From: Rhizobium sp. Root1334
Lineage (GTDB): Bacteria > Pseudomonadota > Alphaproteobacteria > Rhizobiales > Rhizobiaceae
DNA length: 64,000 nucleotides
Direction: 5' to 3'
Assembly: GCF_001426665.1 (NCBI RefSeq)
Contig: NZ_LMEY01000002.1
Location: forward strand, 62,001-126,000
Positions within the stretch are counted from its first letter, which is position 1. Each line of letters starts with the position of its first letter. Shown here in pieces: positions 52,825 to 62,245 of this stretch. Below the pieces are notes generated by a model. That model made no database searches and was not told where the DNA came from. It saw only the letters and a program-made list of their open reading frames with translations. The translations under genes and the position numbers were made by a program.

Positions 52825-53777
52825 GCAGCTTTGCAATCGAGGAGAAGCACTCCGTGCCCGGCGATCTTACCACGCCTGAAACACGCACCGAGGATGGCGG
52901 CCGTCGTCTCGGCTTTATGTTGACGCTGCCGGCGCAGCTTCTCGTGCTGTTCATCGCGGTCTTCCCGCTGTTGATGCAGCTCTATATCAGCCTCACCGAC
53001 TGGTCGCCGCTCGAGGGCACCGGCTGGTGGCAGGCCTATGAACTGTGGAACGGCTTTGCCAACTACACCGATCTTGCCGTCGACAGCCGCTTCTGGGATG
53101 CGCTCGGACGTACAGCGCTCGTGATGCTGATCTGCGTGCCGGTCGAGTTCCTGCTGGGTCTGGGGCTTGCCATCCTGTTCATGGACAATTTCGTCGGCAA
53201 GCGCGTGTTCTATTCGATCATGCTGATCCCGATGATGGTAGTGCCTGCGGTGGCCGGCTACATGTTCTTTATGCTGTTCCAGTCGGGTGGGCCGGTTAAC
53301 GACATTATTTCTACGCTGATCGGCCGACCCTTCGTACTCGCGTGGCTGTCGAGCCCCGGAACCGCTCTTGTAGCGGTGATGATCGCCGATATCTGGCAGT
53401 GGACGCCGCTGATGTTCCTCATCCTGCTCGCCGGTCTCGTCGGCGTGCCGGAAGACCAGATGCGCGCGGCGACCTTGCTCGGCGCCAGCTGGTGGCAGCG
53501 GTTTTACACGATCGCACTGCCGAAGATGAAGACGATCATGATCATCGCCTTGTCGATCCGCATCATCGAGAACTTCAAGATCTTCGATACGCTCTTCATC
53601 ATGACCGGGGGCGGGCCGGGCGTCGCGACGGAAACCATCTCCGTCTACATTTACAAGGTAACGCAGCAGGACCTGATCTGGGGTTATGTCGCAGCCATCG
53701 CGCTGGTCATTCTCGTGGTGCTGTCCATCGTCGTGTCGCTGGCCATCAGCCGCATGAATGCAGCGAAGGAGGCCTGA
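52821..53777 (+). CDS. ABC sugar permease, MalF type
   Basis: 318 residues with six helices after a 25-residue charged tail. Coupling loop [27 protein letters not shown]-terminus [22 protein letters not shown]. Start overlaps the MalG-type stop (ATGA). The MalG-then-MalF order is reversed from the usual one. Confidence 0.93.
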   Translation: MSSFAIEEKHSVPGDLTTPETRTEDGGRRLGFMLTLPAQLLVLFIAVFPLLMQLYISLTDWSPLEGTGWWQAYELWNGFANYTDLAVDSRFWDALGRTALVMLICVPVEFLLGLGLAILFMDNFVGKRVFYSIMLIPMMVVPAVAGYMFFMLFQSGGPVNDIISTLIGRPFVLAWLSSPGTALVAVMIADIWQWTPLMFLILLAGLVGVPEDQMRAATLLGASWWQRFYTIALPKMKTIMIIALSIRIIENFKIFDTLFIMTGGGPGVATETISVYIYKVTQQDLIWGYVAAIALVILVVLSIVVSLAISRMNAAKEA

Positions 53778-53780
53778 GCC

Positions 53781-54875
53781 ATAACTGCGATCCACCTTGA
53801 AAATCTGGTGAAGCGTTTTGGCGCCTTCACGGCGCTGAAGACCATGGACCTCGAAATCCGCGACGGCGAATTCATGGCGCTGCTGGGGCCATCCGGCTGC
53901 GGCAAATCGACGACCATGAACATGATCGCCGGCATGGAAAGCCCGAGCGAAGGCCGCATAACCTTTGATGGCGCCGATATGAACGGAGTTGCCATGGGAA
54001 AACGCGGCGTCGGCTTCGTGTTCCAGAACTATGCGATCTTCACCCACATGAGTGTCTATGACAATCTCGCCTACGGGCTAAAGGTACGCGGCACGCCGGC
54101 AGGCGAGCTGGATCGGCGGGTCAAGGCCATGGCCGATTTCCTGCAGCTGACACCGATGCTCGAGAAGCCGTCCGCCAAACTTTCGGTCAACATCCTGCAG
54201 CGGCTGGCGATCGGCCGTTCGGCGATCGTCGAACCGGCGATTTTCCTGCTAGACGAGCCGCTCTCCAATGTCGATGCCGCCTTCAGGGCAGTGATGCGCA
54301 CGGAGCTGAAACATCTCCAGCGCCAGTTCAAGCAGACCATGGTCTATGTCACCCACGATCAGCTCGAGGCCATGACCATGGCCGACCGCATCGCCGTCAT
54401 GGATCATGGCGTGTTGCAGCAGGTTGGAACGCCACTGGAAGTCTACAATGATCCCGTCAATCTCTTCGTGGCCGATTTTATCGGCTCGCCGGGCATGAAC
54501 CTCGCGAAGGGCATGCTTGCCGACAGCGACCGTGGCATGGTCGTCGATCTCGGTGTCCTTGGCATCTCCGCACCGCTGGAACCCGCCATTGCTGCCGCCG
54601 CCCGCAAGCAGGCGGCACGCGATGTCGTCTATGGCTTCCGGCCCGAGCGTGTTGCGCTGGCGGCATCGGGGGCGGGGCTGGCCATGCCGGTAACCTTTAT
54701 CGAACGCATCGGGGCGCGGACCGTGGTGCACTTCGGCGATGGCGAGAAGCGGGTGAAAGCCGTTTTCGACAATGACGTTGCTATCAGCACCGGCGAAACC
54801 GCCCATATTGCCATCGAACCGGGAGCTGCGCGTCTGTTCGATGCAGCGACCGGCAATGCGATCCGGGGAGCCTGA
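53781..54875 (+). CDS. Sugar ABC ATPase 1 with degenerate signature motif
   Basis: 365 residues if started at the ATA codon 53781. The nucleotide-binding domain needs the strand IHLENLVKRFGAFTAL, which lies before the first normal start (GTG 53808); GGAGG at 53769-53773 is eight bases before ATA, so initiation at ATA, or an ATG mutated to ATA, is likely. Walker A GPSGCGKSTTM, Walker B IFLLDEPLSNVDAAF and H-loop YVTHD are intact, but the signature reads LSVNILQRLAIGRS instead of LSGGQ. A MalK-like regulatory domain follows (YGFRPERVAL). Confidence 0.9.
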   Translation: MTAIHLENLVKRFGAFTALKTMDLEIRDGEFMALLGPSGCGKSTTMNMIAGMESPSEGRITFDGADMNGVAMGKRGVGFVFQNYAIFTHMSVYDNLAYGLKVRGTPAGELDRRVKAMADFLQLTPMLEKPSAKLSVNILQRLAIGRSAIVEPAIFLLDEPLSNVDAAFRAVMRTELKHLQRQFKQTMVYVTHDQLEAMTMADRIAVMDHGVLQQVGTPLEVYNDPVNLFVADFIGSPGMNLAKGMLADSDRGMVVDLGVLGISAPLEPAIAAAARKQAARDVVYGFRPERVALAASGAGLAMPVTFIERIGARTVVHFGDGEKRVKAVFDNDVAISTGETAHIAIEPGAARLFDAATGNAIRGA

Positions 54876-54876
54876 C

Positions 54877-55935
54877 ATGGCCGGCATTTCCTTCCGCAAC
54901 GTCACCAAGCGCTTCGGCAAAACCGTCGCGTTGAAAAACGCGAGCTTCGACATTCAGCCGGGCGAATTCTTCTGTTTCTTCGGCCCGCCGCTGTCGGGAA
55001 AATCGACGGTCCTGAAGCTGATCCTCGGCCTGGAAACGCCGGATGAAGGCGAAGTTCTGATCGGCGGCTGGCCCGTCAATCATGTGTCGCCGGCCGATCG
55101 CAACGTGGCGATGGTGTTTCAGAACCTGGCGCTCTTTCCGCATATGACGGCGGGGGAGAATGTGCGTTTCCCACTCACCGAGCGGAAGATTGCCGAAGAC
55201 AAGATCCGGGCTCGGGTCGAGGCGGTGTCCGCCAAGCTGCATATCGCCCATCTACTGCACAAGCCGCCAGCCCAGCTTTCAGGCGGCGAGCGTCAGCGCG
55301 TCGCGATTGCCCGCGCCCTCGTGCGTGACCCGGTCGCCTATCTGATGGACGATCCGATTTCGGCCCTCGATGCCCGGTTGCGCGAAGAGACGCGCGTCGA
55401 GCTCAAGCGCATCCAGCGCGACCGCGGGCAGACGCTGATCTACGTCACCCACGATCAGGAAGAGGCGATGTCCGTCGCCGATCGCATTGCCATCATGGAG
55501 CATGGCGAAATCCGCCAGGTCGGAGCTCCGGGCGAGATCTACGATACGCCCGTCAGCCGATACGTCGCGCGGCTGCTGGGTGCGCCAATGATGAACATCA
55601 TGTCGGCCGTTCGCGGCGACGGGGTGAAGGCAGCCGATGGTACGATCACGCTGCCGATCGACGCCGTGCCGGCTGATGTCTCGGAAATCGGCGTGCGGCC
55701 GGAAGACCTGAAGGTCGAGCCATGGAGCGCGGCGCATGCGGGACGTCCGGCCAAGGTCTATGAAGTCGAACCGCTCGGCGGCTATACGGTCGTGACTGTC
55801 GATACCGGCGCGGAGAAGCTCAAAGCGCTGATGCGCGGGCAGCCGGATATCCGCATCGACAGCGCCGTGGCGCTCAGCTGCAATCCGGCGAGAGCCCATT
55901 TCTTCAACCAGGCGGGGGAGGCGCTCGGCCTGTGA
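54877..55935 (+). CDS. Sugar ABC ATPase 2 with altered Walker B
   Basis: 352 residues. Walker A GPPLSGKSTVL, Q-loop MVFQNLALFPHMT, signature LSGGERQRVAIARAL (intact), Walker B VAYLMDDPISALDARL with Asp in place of the catalytic Glu, H-loop YVTHDQEEAMSVADRI, then a MalK-like C-terminal domain (EIGVRPEDLKVE). It complements ATPase 1, which has an intact Walker B but a broken signature, so the pair should form a heterodimer with one good site. It starts one base after the ATPase 1 stop. Confidence 0.93.
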   Translation: MAGISFRNVTKRFGKTVALKNASFDIQPGEFFCFFGPPLSGKSTVLKLILGLETPDEGEVLIGGWPVNHVSPADRNVAMVFQNLALFPHMTAGENVRFPLTERKIAEDKIRARVEAVSAKLHIAHLLHKPPAQLSGGERQRVAIARALVRDPVAYLMDDPISALDARLREETRVELKRIQRDRGQTLIYVTHDQEEAMSVADRIAIMEHGEIRQVGAPGEIYDTPVSRYVARLLGAPMMNIMSAVRGDGVKAADGTITLPIDAVPADVSEIGVRPEDLKVEPWSAAHAGRPAKVYEVEPLGGYTVVTVDTGAEKLKALMRGQPDIRIDSAVALSCNPARAHFFNQAGEALGL

Positions 55936-55961
55936 ACGAACAGATAAAACGGGAGGTCATT

Positions 55962-57056
55962 ATGAGCGAAGCCAACGGTTTTGCACCGGATCCGCAGGTG
56001 AGGGTGCGGGATGTGAAAATCGGCTGCATCGGTGCCGGCATGATCATGGCGGAGTGCCATCTGGCAGCCTACAAGGAAGCGGGCTTTCCGGTCGTCGCCA
56101 TCGCGTCACGCACGCGGGAAAAGGCGGCGGCCGTTGCCGAGCGCTGGGCTATTCCGACAGTACATGACACACCGGATGCGCTGATCAACGACCCGAACAT
56201 CCAGATCCTCGACATCGCCTTTCCGCCGGACCAGCAGCCTGCTCTCATCCGCAAGGCGTTGGCCCAGCCGCATATCAAGGGCATTCTGGCGCAGAAGCCG
56301 CTTGCGCTGACGCTGGAAGAAGCGATCGAATTGCGGGATGCCGCCGCCAACGCTGGCAAGGTTCTCTCCATCAACCAGAACATGCGCTACGACCAGTCGA
56401 TGCGCGTGCTGAAGCAAATCCTTGAAAAAGAGGAATTGGGCACGCCCGTTCTGGCGACTATCGAGATGCGGGCGATCCCGCATTGGCAGGCGTTTCTTGA
56501 AGACTACGACCGGCTGACGCTTTCCAACATGAGCGTACATCATCTCGACGTGCTGCGCTTCCTGTTCGGCGATCCCGACACGATCACCACGCTGACGCGA
56601 AAGGATCCGCGCACGACGTTCGAGCACAAGGACGGCATCACCGTTTCCACGCTCAATTTCCCGAGCGGTGTGATGGCCGTTTCGATGGAAGACGTGTGGT
56701 CCGGCCCGCGCGAAGAAGGGTTCGACAGCGACATCTATATCAAGTGGCGCGTCGAAGGCACCGATGGCGTGGCCCAGGGCACGATCGGCTGGCCGGACGG
56801 CTCGCCCTCGACGCTGTCCTACGCCTCGAAAAAAACCACGACCGGCAAGTGGGTCTCGCCGACATGGGAGACGATGTGGTTCCCCCATGCCTTCATCGGC
56901 GTGATGGAGCAGTTGCAATATGCCGTGAAGACCGGCGACGCACCGGCGCTCTCCGTTGCCGACAACGTCAAGACCGTGGCGTTGATCGAGGCCGGCTACA
57001 AGTCGATTGCTGAGGGCCGGACGGTCCGGCTTTCCGAAATTTCTATTCATTCATGA
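55962..57056 (+). CDS. Gfo/Idh/MocA-family dehydrogenase
   Basis: 364 residues. Rossmann GCIGAGMIMAECHLAAYKEAG, VAIASRTREKAAAVAERW, and EKP-type motif read AQKPLALTLEEAIELRDAAA with the conserved Lys; the C-terminal domain includes NMSVHHLDVLRFLFGD with the catalytic His. NAD(P)-dependent oxidation of a sugar or inositol-like substrate. ATG 55962 has GGGAGG five bases upstream; a GTG at 55932 overlapping the previous stop is the alternative. Confidence 0.93.
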   Translation: MSEANGFAPDPQVRVRDVKIGCIGAGMIMAECHLAAYKEAGFPVVAIASRTREKAAAVAERWAIPTVHDTPDALINDPNIQILDIAFPPDQQPALIRKALAQPHIKGILAQKPLALTLEEAIELRDAAANAGKVLSINQNMRYDQSMRVLKQILEKEELGTPVLATIEMRAIPHWQAFLEDYDRLTLSNMSVHHLDVLRFLFGDPDTITTLTRKDPRTTFEHKDGITVSTLNFPSGVMAVSMEDVWSGPREEGFDSDIYIKWRVEGTDGVAQGTIGWPDGSPSTLSYASKKTTTGKWVSPTWETMWFPHAFIGVMEQLQYAVKTGDAPALSVADNVKTVALIEAGYKSIAEGRTVRLSEISIHS

Positions 57057-57078
57057 ACAACGAGGGAGGATTCTCATC

Positions 57079-57993
57079 ATGATGCAAACCGGTATTTTCA
57101 CGGGCTATTTCCCGTACGCCCTTGAGGAAACGGCGCAGAAGATCCGCGCGCTTGGTTTCAACACGGTGCAGCTCGATATGCACTTCAAGGACATCGATCT
57201 CTCGGCGGGCCAGATCACCAAGGACAAGTGCGTAAAGATCCGCGAGACCTTTCGCGATCACAATCTGCCGATTTCCTGCATTTCCGGCTACACCAACATC
57301 ATCCACCCGGATAAGGCGGAGCGCGATCGCCGCGTCGGTTATCTCAAGGAAATCATCAAGCACGCCCAGTATCTCGGCACGCCCTATGTGATCTCGGAAA
57401 CCGGCACCTACAACACGGAATCGGACTGGGTGCATCACCCCAAGAACAAGACCGAGGAAGGTTTTGAGGAGTGCCGCAAGGTCATCGCCGATCTCTCGCA
57501 ATATGCCTATGATCACGGCGCGGTCTTCCTGCTCGAAACCTACGTCAACAACGTCGTCGGTTCCGTCGAGGAAACGGTGAAGATGTTCGCGCAGGTCGAT
57601 CATCCGGGCCTCGGCCTGCTGATGGACCCGACCAATTACTTCGAGACGCACAACATCGACCGTATGGATCAGATCCTGAACCAGGTGTTTGACACGCTGT
57701 CCGACAAGATCAAGATCGGCCATGCCAAGGATGTGAAGCGCTCCGGCGACGACAAGTCGGAAAAGCATGCCGACATCGGCGATGCGGATGCGCTCGAAAG
57801 CCACACGTTCCGTGGCGTCGGCGAAATCGAACTGCCGGCTCCCGGTCTCGGATCGCTGAATTACGATCTCTACCTCAAGCGTCTGGCGCAGAAGCATCCG
57901 AACATTCCGATGATCATCGAACATCTGGATGAAAGCGATGTGCCGCGCGCCAAGAAGTTCCTTGACGGAAAGCTGCGGGCGCAAGGCCTTTGA
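57079..57993 (+). CDS. Sugar phosphate isomerase/epimerase-like TIM barrel
   Basis: 304 residues, AP_endonuc_2 fold (xylose isomerase-like). Metal-site segments: TPYVISETGTYN, AVFLLETYVNNVVGS, GLLMDPTNYFE, KIGHAKDVKRSG, and IIEHLDESDV. It likely isomerises a keto-sugar or dehydrates it as IolE does. GGGAGGA precedes the ATG. Confidence 0.92.
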   Translation: MMQTGIFTGYFPYALEETAQKIRALGFNTVQLDMHFKDIDLSAGQITKDKCVKIRETFRDHNLPISCISGYTNIIHPDKAERDRRVGYLKEIIKHAQYLGTPYVISETGTYNTESDWVHHPKNKTEEGFEECRKVIADLSQYAYDHGAVFLLETYVNNVVGSVEETVKMFAQVDHPGLGLLMDPTNYFETHNIDRMDQILNQVFDTLSDKIKIGHAKDVKRSGDDKSEKHADIGDADALESHTFRGVGEIELPAPGLGSLNYDLYLKRLAQKHPNIPMIIEHLDESDVPRAKKFLDGKLRAQGL

Positions 57994-58000
57994 CGACATC

Positions 58001-58023
58001 GCGGCCGGGCTCGCCTCGGCCGC
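58001..58023. other. Short GC hairpin between genes
   Basis: GCGGCCG pairs with CGGCCGC around a 9-base loop between the TIM-barrel gene and the DUF4432 gene; no T run follows. Confidence 0.35.
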
Positions 58024-58065
58024 TCCTTAGACAGCATGGCCTGCTTCCGGCAGGTGAGAAGGAAC

Positions 58066-59250
58066 ATGACGATGGTTGAACTTTACGGGGAAGCGAAGTC
58101 GCGGCGCGACCTCGCCGCCAGTGCAGGATCGTTTTCGCAATTTGCCGGCGTCCGGCTGATGACGCTTGGCGACGGGCTGGAGCGAGGCATTCGCCTGCTC
58201 GAGTTCAGGAGTGGCACGGGCCTGCGTTTTACGGTGCTGGTGGATCGCGCGCTCGATATCGCGGATTGCGACTATCGCGGCATGGCGATCGGCTGGCATT
58301 CCCCCTCCGGTTTCCGCCATCCGGGTCTGCATGAATATGAAAGCGAGGGCGGTCTCGGCTGGTTGCGATCCTTCTCCGGCCTGATGATCACCTGCGGCCT
58401 CGACCATATCCTTTTCATGTATGACGAACCCGCCGATCACTATAACTACAAGCCGAAGCAGACTGTCAGTCACTCGATCCACGGCCGTATCGGCACCATT
58501 CCGGGCAAGCTCGATGGTTACGGGGAGCGGTGGGACGGTGACGAGTGTTATCTGTGGTGCGAAGGCACCGTCACGCAGGGCACGGTTTTCGGCGAACACC
58601 TGGAATTGAAACGCCGCATCGAGATCAAGGTCGGCACCAATGACATCCGTCTCTCGGACAGGGTCGTCAATCGCGGTTTTTACCGCACGCCGCATATGTA
58701 TTGCTATCACATCAATGTCGGGCATCCGGTTTTGAGCGAAGGGTCGCGGTATCTTGCACCGCTCCGGGACGTCGTCTGGGCCGCCCATGCAGGCAACGAT
58801 TACCGGAAGCAGAATGTCGGCTACCGCACCATGCCCGCGCCACAACTCGGCTTTCACGAGCAGGTCTGGCAACACGAGATGGCGGCAGACGCGAATGGCG
58901 AAGTTCCGGTCGCGCTCGTCAACGACCGCCTGGGCCTCGGTTTTGAAGTCGTGACGCGCAAGGACCAGTTTCCCTGCATGTACGAGTGGCAGAACCTGCA
59001 GGCCGGGCAATATGCGCTCGGCATCGAGCCCTCGACCAACCATGTGCTTGGTCACGGCGCGGCGCGCGATCGCGGCGAACTGATCTGGCTGGAGCACGGG
59101 GAGGAGCGCCGCTACGACACCACATTGCGTATTCTCGGCGATGCCGCCGCCATCGCGGCCAGCGAAGCACGAATCACGGCGATCGCGCGGCAGCCGGGCG
59201 AAGAGTATCCGGCCCCGTCCGGCAATCACGTTGCCCTTGGGGGCTGCTGA
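58066..59250 (+). CDS. DUF4432 (aldose 1-epimerase-like) protein
   Basis: 394 residues, beta-sandwich of the galactose mutarotase-like DUF4432 family: DRALDIADCDYRGMAIGWHS, GLMITCGLDHILF, SIHGRIGTIPGKLDGYGERW, RTPHMYCYHINVGHPVLSEG, EWQNLQAGQYALGIEPSTNH. His and Glu in these blocks are typical mutarotase catalysts. It may interconvert sugar anomers before dehydrogenation. GAAGGA precedes the ATG at 58066. Confidence 0.88.
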   Translation: MTMVELYGEAKSRRDLAASAGSFSQFAGVRLMTLGDGLERGIRLLEFRSGTGLRFTVLVDRALDIADCDYRGMAIGWHSPSGFRHPGLHEYESEGGLGWLRSFSGLMITCGLDHILFMYDEPADHYNYKPKQTVSHSIHGRIGTIPGKLDGYGERWDGDECYLWCEGTVTQGTVFGEHLELKRRIEIKVGTNDIRLSDRVVNRGFYRTPHMYCYHINVGHPVLSEGSRYLAPLRDVVWAAHAGNDYRKQNVGYRTMPAPQLGFHEQVWQHEMAADANGEVPVALVNDRLGLGFEVVTRKDQFPCMYEWQNLQAGQYALGIEPSTNHVLGHGAARDRGELIWLEHGEERRYDTTLRILGDAAAIAASEARITAIARQPGEEYPAPSGNHVALGGC

Positions 59251-60047
59251 TGAACGTCCAGATAACTGCCGTTGCAGAAGAAGGAAAATCCGCGATGTCC
59301 GTTGCCGGCAAAGTCATTCTCTATACCGGTGCCGCAGGCGGTCTCGGTGTCGAGACGACGCTCGCGTTTCTGAGGGCTGGCGCCCGGGTCGTGGCCATCG
59401 ATAACGACCCGGCAAAGAATGCCACGCTCGAAGCAGCGGCCATTACGGAGGGCTTGAACGGGCTTGTTCTGGAGGCGCTTGATCTGTCGGATCTTGCCAC
59501 GCTGCGCAGTTCGCTGGAAGAGCTCGCGCTGCAAGTGGGCGGCTTCGACGTCGTTATTAACAATGCTGCGATCTACCCGTCAAAACCGTTCGAAGACTAT
59601 TCGATCGAGGAAATGCAGCGTGTCCAGCGCATCAATGTCGATGCAGGGATCGTCTGCGTGCAGGTCGCCTTGCCGTATATGCGTCAAAAAGGCTGGGGGC
59701 GCATCATCAACATCGCCAGCGTCACCGCCTTTGGCGGCTGGGCAAACCTTTCGCCCTATGTCCAGTCTAAAGGGGCGCTCATCGGTCTCGCCCGCGCCTG
59801 GGCACGCGAGTTCGGCGTTTATGGTATCACCGTCAACGCCGTCGCTCCCGGCGCATTCCCGACGGATGCGGAAAAGATCCACCCCGATCCCGAAGGATAC
59901 ACCCGCTTCGTGCTAGATCATCAGGCGATCAAGCGCCGCGGCAGCGCCGCCGACATCGCTAATGTGCTGATGTTTTTGGCGTCCGATGCGGCCGGGTTCA
60001 TCACCGGCCAGACACTCAATGTCGACGGCGGCTGGGTGATGAACTAG
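59250..60047 (+). CDS. Short-chain dehydrogenase/reductase
   Basis: 265 residues. Nucleotide site YTGAAGGLGVETTLAFLRAG, VINNAAIYPSKPF, catalytic Ser in INIASVTAFGG, and YVQSK for the YxxxK pair; NAVAPGAF and GQTLNVDGGW at the end. Probably oxidises a sugar to a lactone. Start shares a base with the DUF4432 stop (TGATG). Confidence 0.93.
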   Translation: MNVQITAVAEEGKSAMSVAGKVILYTGAAGGLGVETTLAFLRAGARVVAIDNDPAKNATLEAAAITEGLNGLVLEALDLSDLATLRSSLEELALQVGGFDVVINNAAIYPSKPFEDYSIEEMQRVQRINVDAGIVCVQVALPYMRQKGWGRIINIASVTAFGGWANLSPYVQSKGALIGLARAWAREFGVYGITVNAVAPGAFPTDAEKIHPDPEGYTRFVLDHQAIKRRGSAADIANVLMFLASDAAGFITGQTLNVDGGWVMN

Positions 60048-60104
60048 CGCCATCGCCGAGAATGTGCCATTCGTCCGTCTCATTCGCCAACAGGGGAGCT
60101 CCGG

Positions 60105-61196
60105 GTGGCTCAGCAGGTCTATCTCGCCGTCGGTTCGCTCAACAGGGAAGCACCGTATTTTCAGGGAGCGCGCGGCGAAGGGCTGACCATACTCGCGTTT
60201 GACGAAACAACCCTGGAATACGAAAGGCTCGTCACCACGAACAGCGTCGATAACCCGACATTCCTCGCGGTTGATTCAGCGTCCGGTGTGGTCTACGCCA
60301 ATTCCGAAGTTTTCGGCTGGCACGAAGGCACGGTGAGTGCCTTCCGCTTCTCTCGCGAGACGAACACGCTCGCCTATCTCGACAAGCAGCCGACGCTCGG
60401 CAGCATTGCCGCCCACAATATGGTGACGCGCGACCGGCGTTTCGTGCTTGTCGCCAATTACGCCATGGGCTCGGGCGGCCCGGACAAATCGGTCGCCGTG
60501 TTTCCGATCCTCGCCGATGGTGGTCTGGCCCCTGCCGTCTCATCACTGCGGCTAGATGGCGAACTTGGCCCGGTTGTGGACCGGCAGGAGCGTCCACATG
60601 CGCATATGGTCACGGAGACTGCGGAAGGCGGCAGCTTTCTCATCGCTGACCTTGGTCTGGACCGTGTCGCAGAATACAGGCTGGAAGAAGATGGCGTCCT
60701 GTCGTTCGTCTCGGACGTCGCACTTCCCGCCGGCGCCGGCCCTCGGCACGTAGCGCAGCATGCAGACGGGCGCTTTGTTTATGTCTCGAACGAGCTTGGT
60801 TCGAGCGTCTCCTTCATATCGAGGAAACCGGGCGTGTTGACGGTTGAGCAGACCCTGCCGACCGTCCTGCCCGGCGTCGAATCCCACGCCGCCGATATCC
60901 ATCTATCCCCCGATGGCCGTTTTCTCTACTGTTCCAACAGAGGTGACGATAGCATCGCCTGCTTTATCGTGGATCAGGAGACTGGCATGCTGACCCTTCA
61001 GGAGATCGTCCCATCCGGCGGCGCGACGCCGCGAAATTTCGCGCTGTCTCCGAGTGGCCGACACCTAATGGTCGCAAACCAGAATGGCGATGCGATCGTC
61101 ATCTTCAGGCGCAATGAAGAAACGGGCACTCTCACCGACAGCGGCAAGCGCATCGAAATCGGCACCCCTGTCTGCGTGAGGCCCTTCATCCTGTGA
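60105..61196 (+). CDS. Lactonase-family seven-bladed propeller (Pgl-like)
   Basis: 363 residues of the 6-phosphogluconolactonase/YbhE type: YLAVGSLNREAPYFQGARGE, DRRFVLVANYAMGSGGPDKS, DRQERPHAHMVTETAEGGSF, LGLDRVAEYRLEED, AGAGPRHVAQHADGRFVYVS, VESHAADIHLSPDGRFLYCS, GATPRNFALSPSGRHLMVANQ. It would open the lactone made by the SDR enzyme. GTG start with GGGGAG upstream. Confidence 0.9.
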   Translation: MAQQVYLAVGSLNREAPYFQGARGEGLTILAFDETTLEYERLVTTNSVDNPTFLAVDSASGVVYANSEVFGWHEGTVSAFRFSRETNTLAYLDKQPTLGSIAAHNMVTRDRRFVLVANYAMGSGGPDKSVAVFPILADGGLAPAVSSLRLDGELGPVVDRQERPHAHMVTETAEGGSFLIADLGLDRVAEYRLEEDGVLSFVSDVALPAGAGPRHVAQHADGRFVYVSNELGSSVSFISRKPGVLTVEQTLPTVLPGVESHAADIHLSPDGRFLYCSNRGDDSIACFIVDQETGMLTLQEIVPSGGATPRNFALSPSGRHLMVANQNGDAIVIFRRNEETGTLTDSGKRIEIGTPVCVRPFIL

Positions 61197-62239
61197 CATC
61201 AGAGAAACACCCTCCGCGAAAAGGCCGTCGCAAGGGTGGCGGGGTGACGATGGCGGATGTCGCCGCTGCGGCCGGTGTCTCCATGCAGACCGTATCGCGG
61301 GCGCTGCGTTTTCCCGATACGGTGACGCCTGAAAACCGCAAGACAATCGATGATGCGATCCGCAAGACGCACTACGTTCACAATCTCGCGGCAAGCCATC
61401 TGGCGTCGCACAAGAGCAATACGGTCGCCGCCGTTATCCCGACGCTTTCGGCTTCGGTTTTCGCCGAGACCATCCAGCATTTCTCCGATGTGCTTCATCG
61501 GGAAGGTTACCAGATCTTCCTTGGAAATACCGACTACCAGTCGGATCGGGAAGAGGAGGTTATCCGCAGCCTGCTCGGCCGGCGGCCGGATGGCGTGTTT
61601 CTGATCGGGGCGCATCACACGCGCACGAGCATCGCGCTTTTGAAGCGTGCCGGCATTCCTGTGGTCGAAGGCTGGGATATGACGGACAAGCCGATAGACC
61701 GGCTCGTCGGCTTCTCCAATGCGGCGGCAATAGCCGAGATGGCCCGCCATCTTGCACGCTCCGGCAGAACCAACATTGTTTTCGCCGGCGTCCTGCGAAA
61801 AGGGGATAGTCGTGCCGCAGAACGTCGGGATGGTTTCTCCGAGGCCATGCAGGAGCTTTTCCCCGGCAAGACGCCACGCATCGTCATTTCGCGGGAACTT
61901 CCGCTGACCATGGCGTCGGGTGCCGATGTTCTGCGCAAGGCCCTTGCCCGGTATCCGGAGGCGGATGCGGTAATGTTTTCGTCCGACATCATCGCTTCGG
62001 GCGCATTGCAGGAAAGCATCCGCATCGGGCTGAAAGTCCCGGAACGGCTGGCAATCACCGGCTTCGGCGATTTCGAACTTGCGCGCCACCTGATCCCGTC
62101 CCTGACAACGGTGGCGGTACCCTCGGCCGAAATCGGCCGTGAAGCCGGGCGCCTGCTGCTTGAAGGCATGCGTGGCATCGAATCCGATGAGACGCTGATC
62201 GACATGGGCTTCAAGCTGATGATCCGCGATAGTGGCTGA
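61193..62239 (+). CDS. LacI-family regulator at the operon end
   Basis: 348 residues, GntR/GntR-like LacI type. HTH TMADVAAAAGVSMQTVSRALRFPDTVTPEN; sensor domain VAAVIPTLSASVFAETIQHFSDVL, EEEVIRSLLGRRPDGVFLIG, FSSDIIASGALQESIRIGLKVPERLAITGFGDF. Start GTG overlaps the lactonase stop (GTGA), so it is co-translated. A second regulator beside the one at 48957. Confidence 0.92.
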   Translation: MTSEKHPPRKGRRKGGGVTMADVAAAAGVSMQTVSRALRFPDTVTPENRKTIDDAIRKTHYVHNLAASHLASHKSNTVAAVIPTLSASVFAETIQHFSDVLHREGYQIFLGNTDYQSDREEEVIRSLLGRRPDGVFLIGAHHTRTSIALLKRAGIPVVEGWDMTDKPIDRLVGFSNAAAIAEMARHLARSGRTNIVFAGVLRKGDSRAAERRDGFSEAMQELFPGKTPRIVISRELPLTMASGADVLRKALARYPEADAVMFSSDIIASGALQESIRIGLKVPERLAITGFGDFELARHLIPSLTTVAVPSAEIGREAGRLLLEGMRGIESDETLIDMGFKLMIRDSG

Positions 62240-62245
62240 TCAGGC

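Noticed and set aside
52710-54047. Minus-strand frame of 445 codons opposite permease and ATPase
   Set aside because: His/Arg/Asp-rich antisense shadow spanning two genes.
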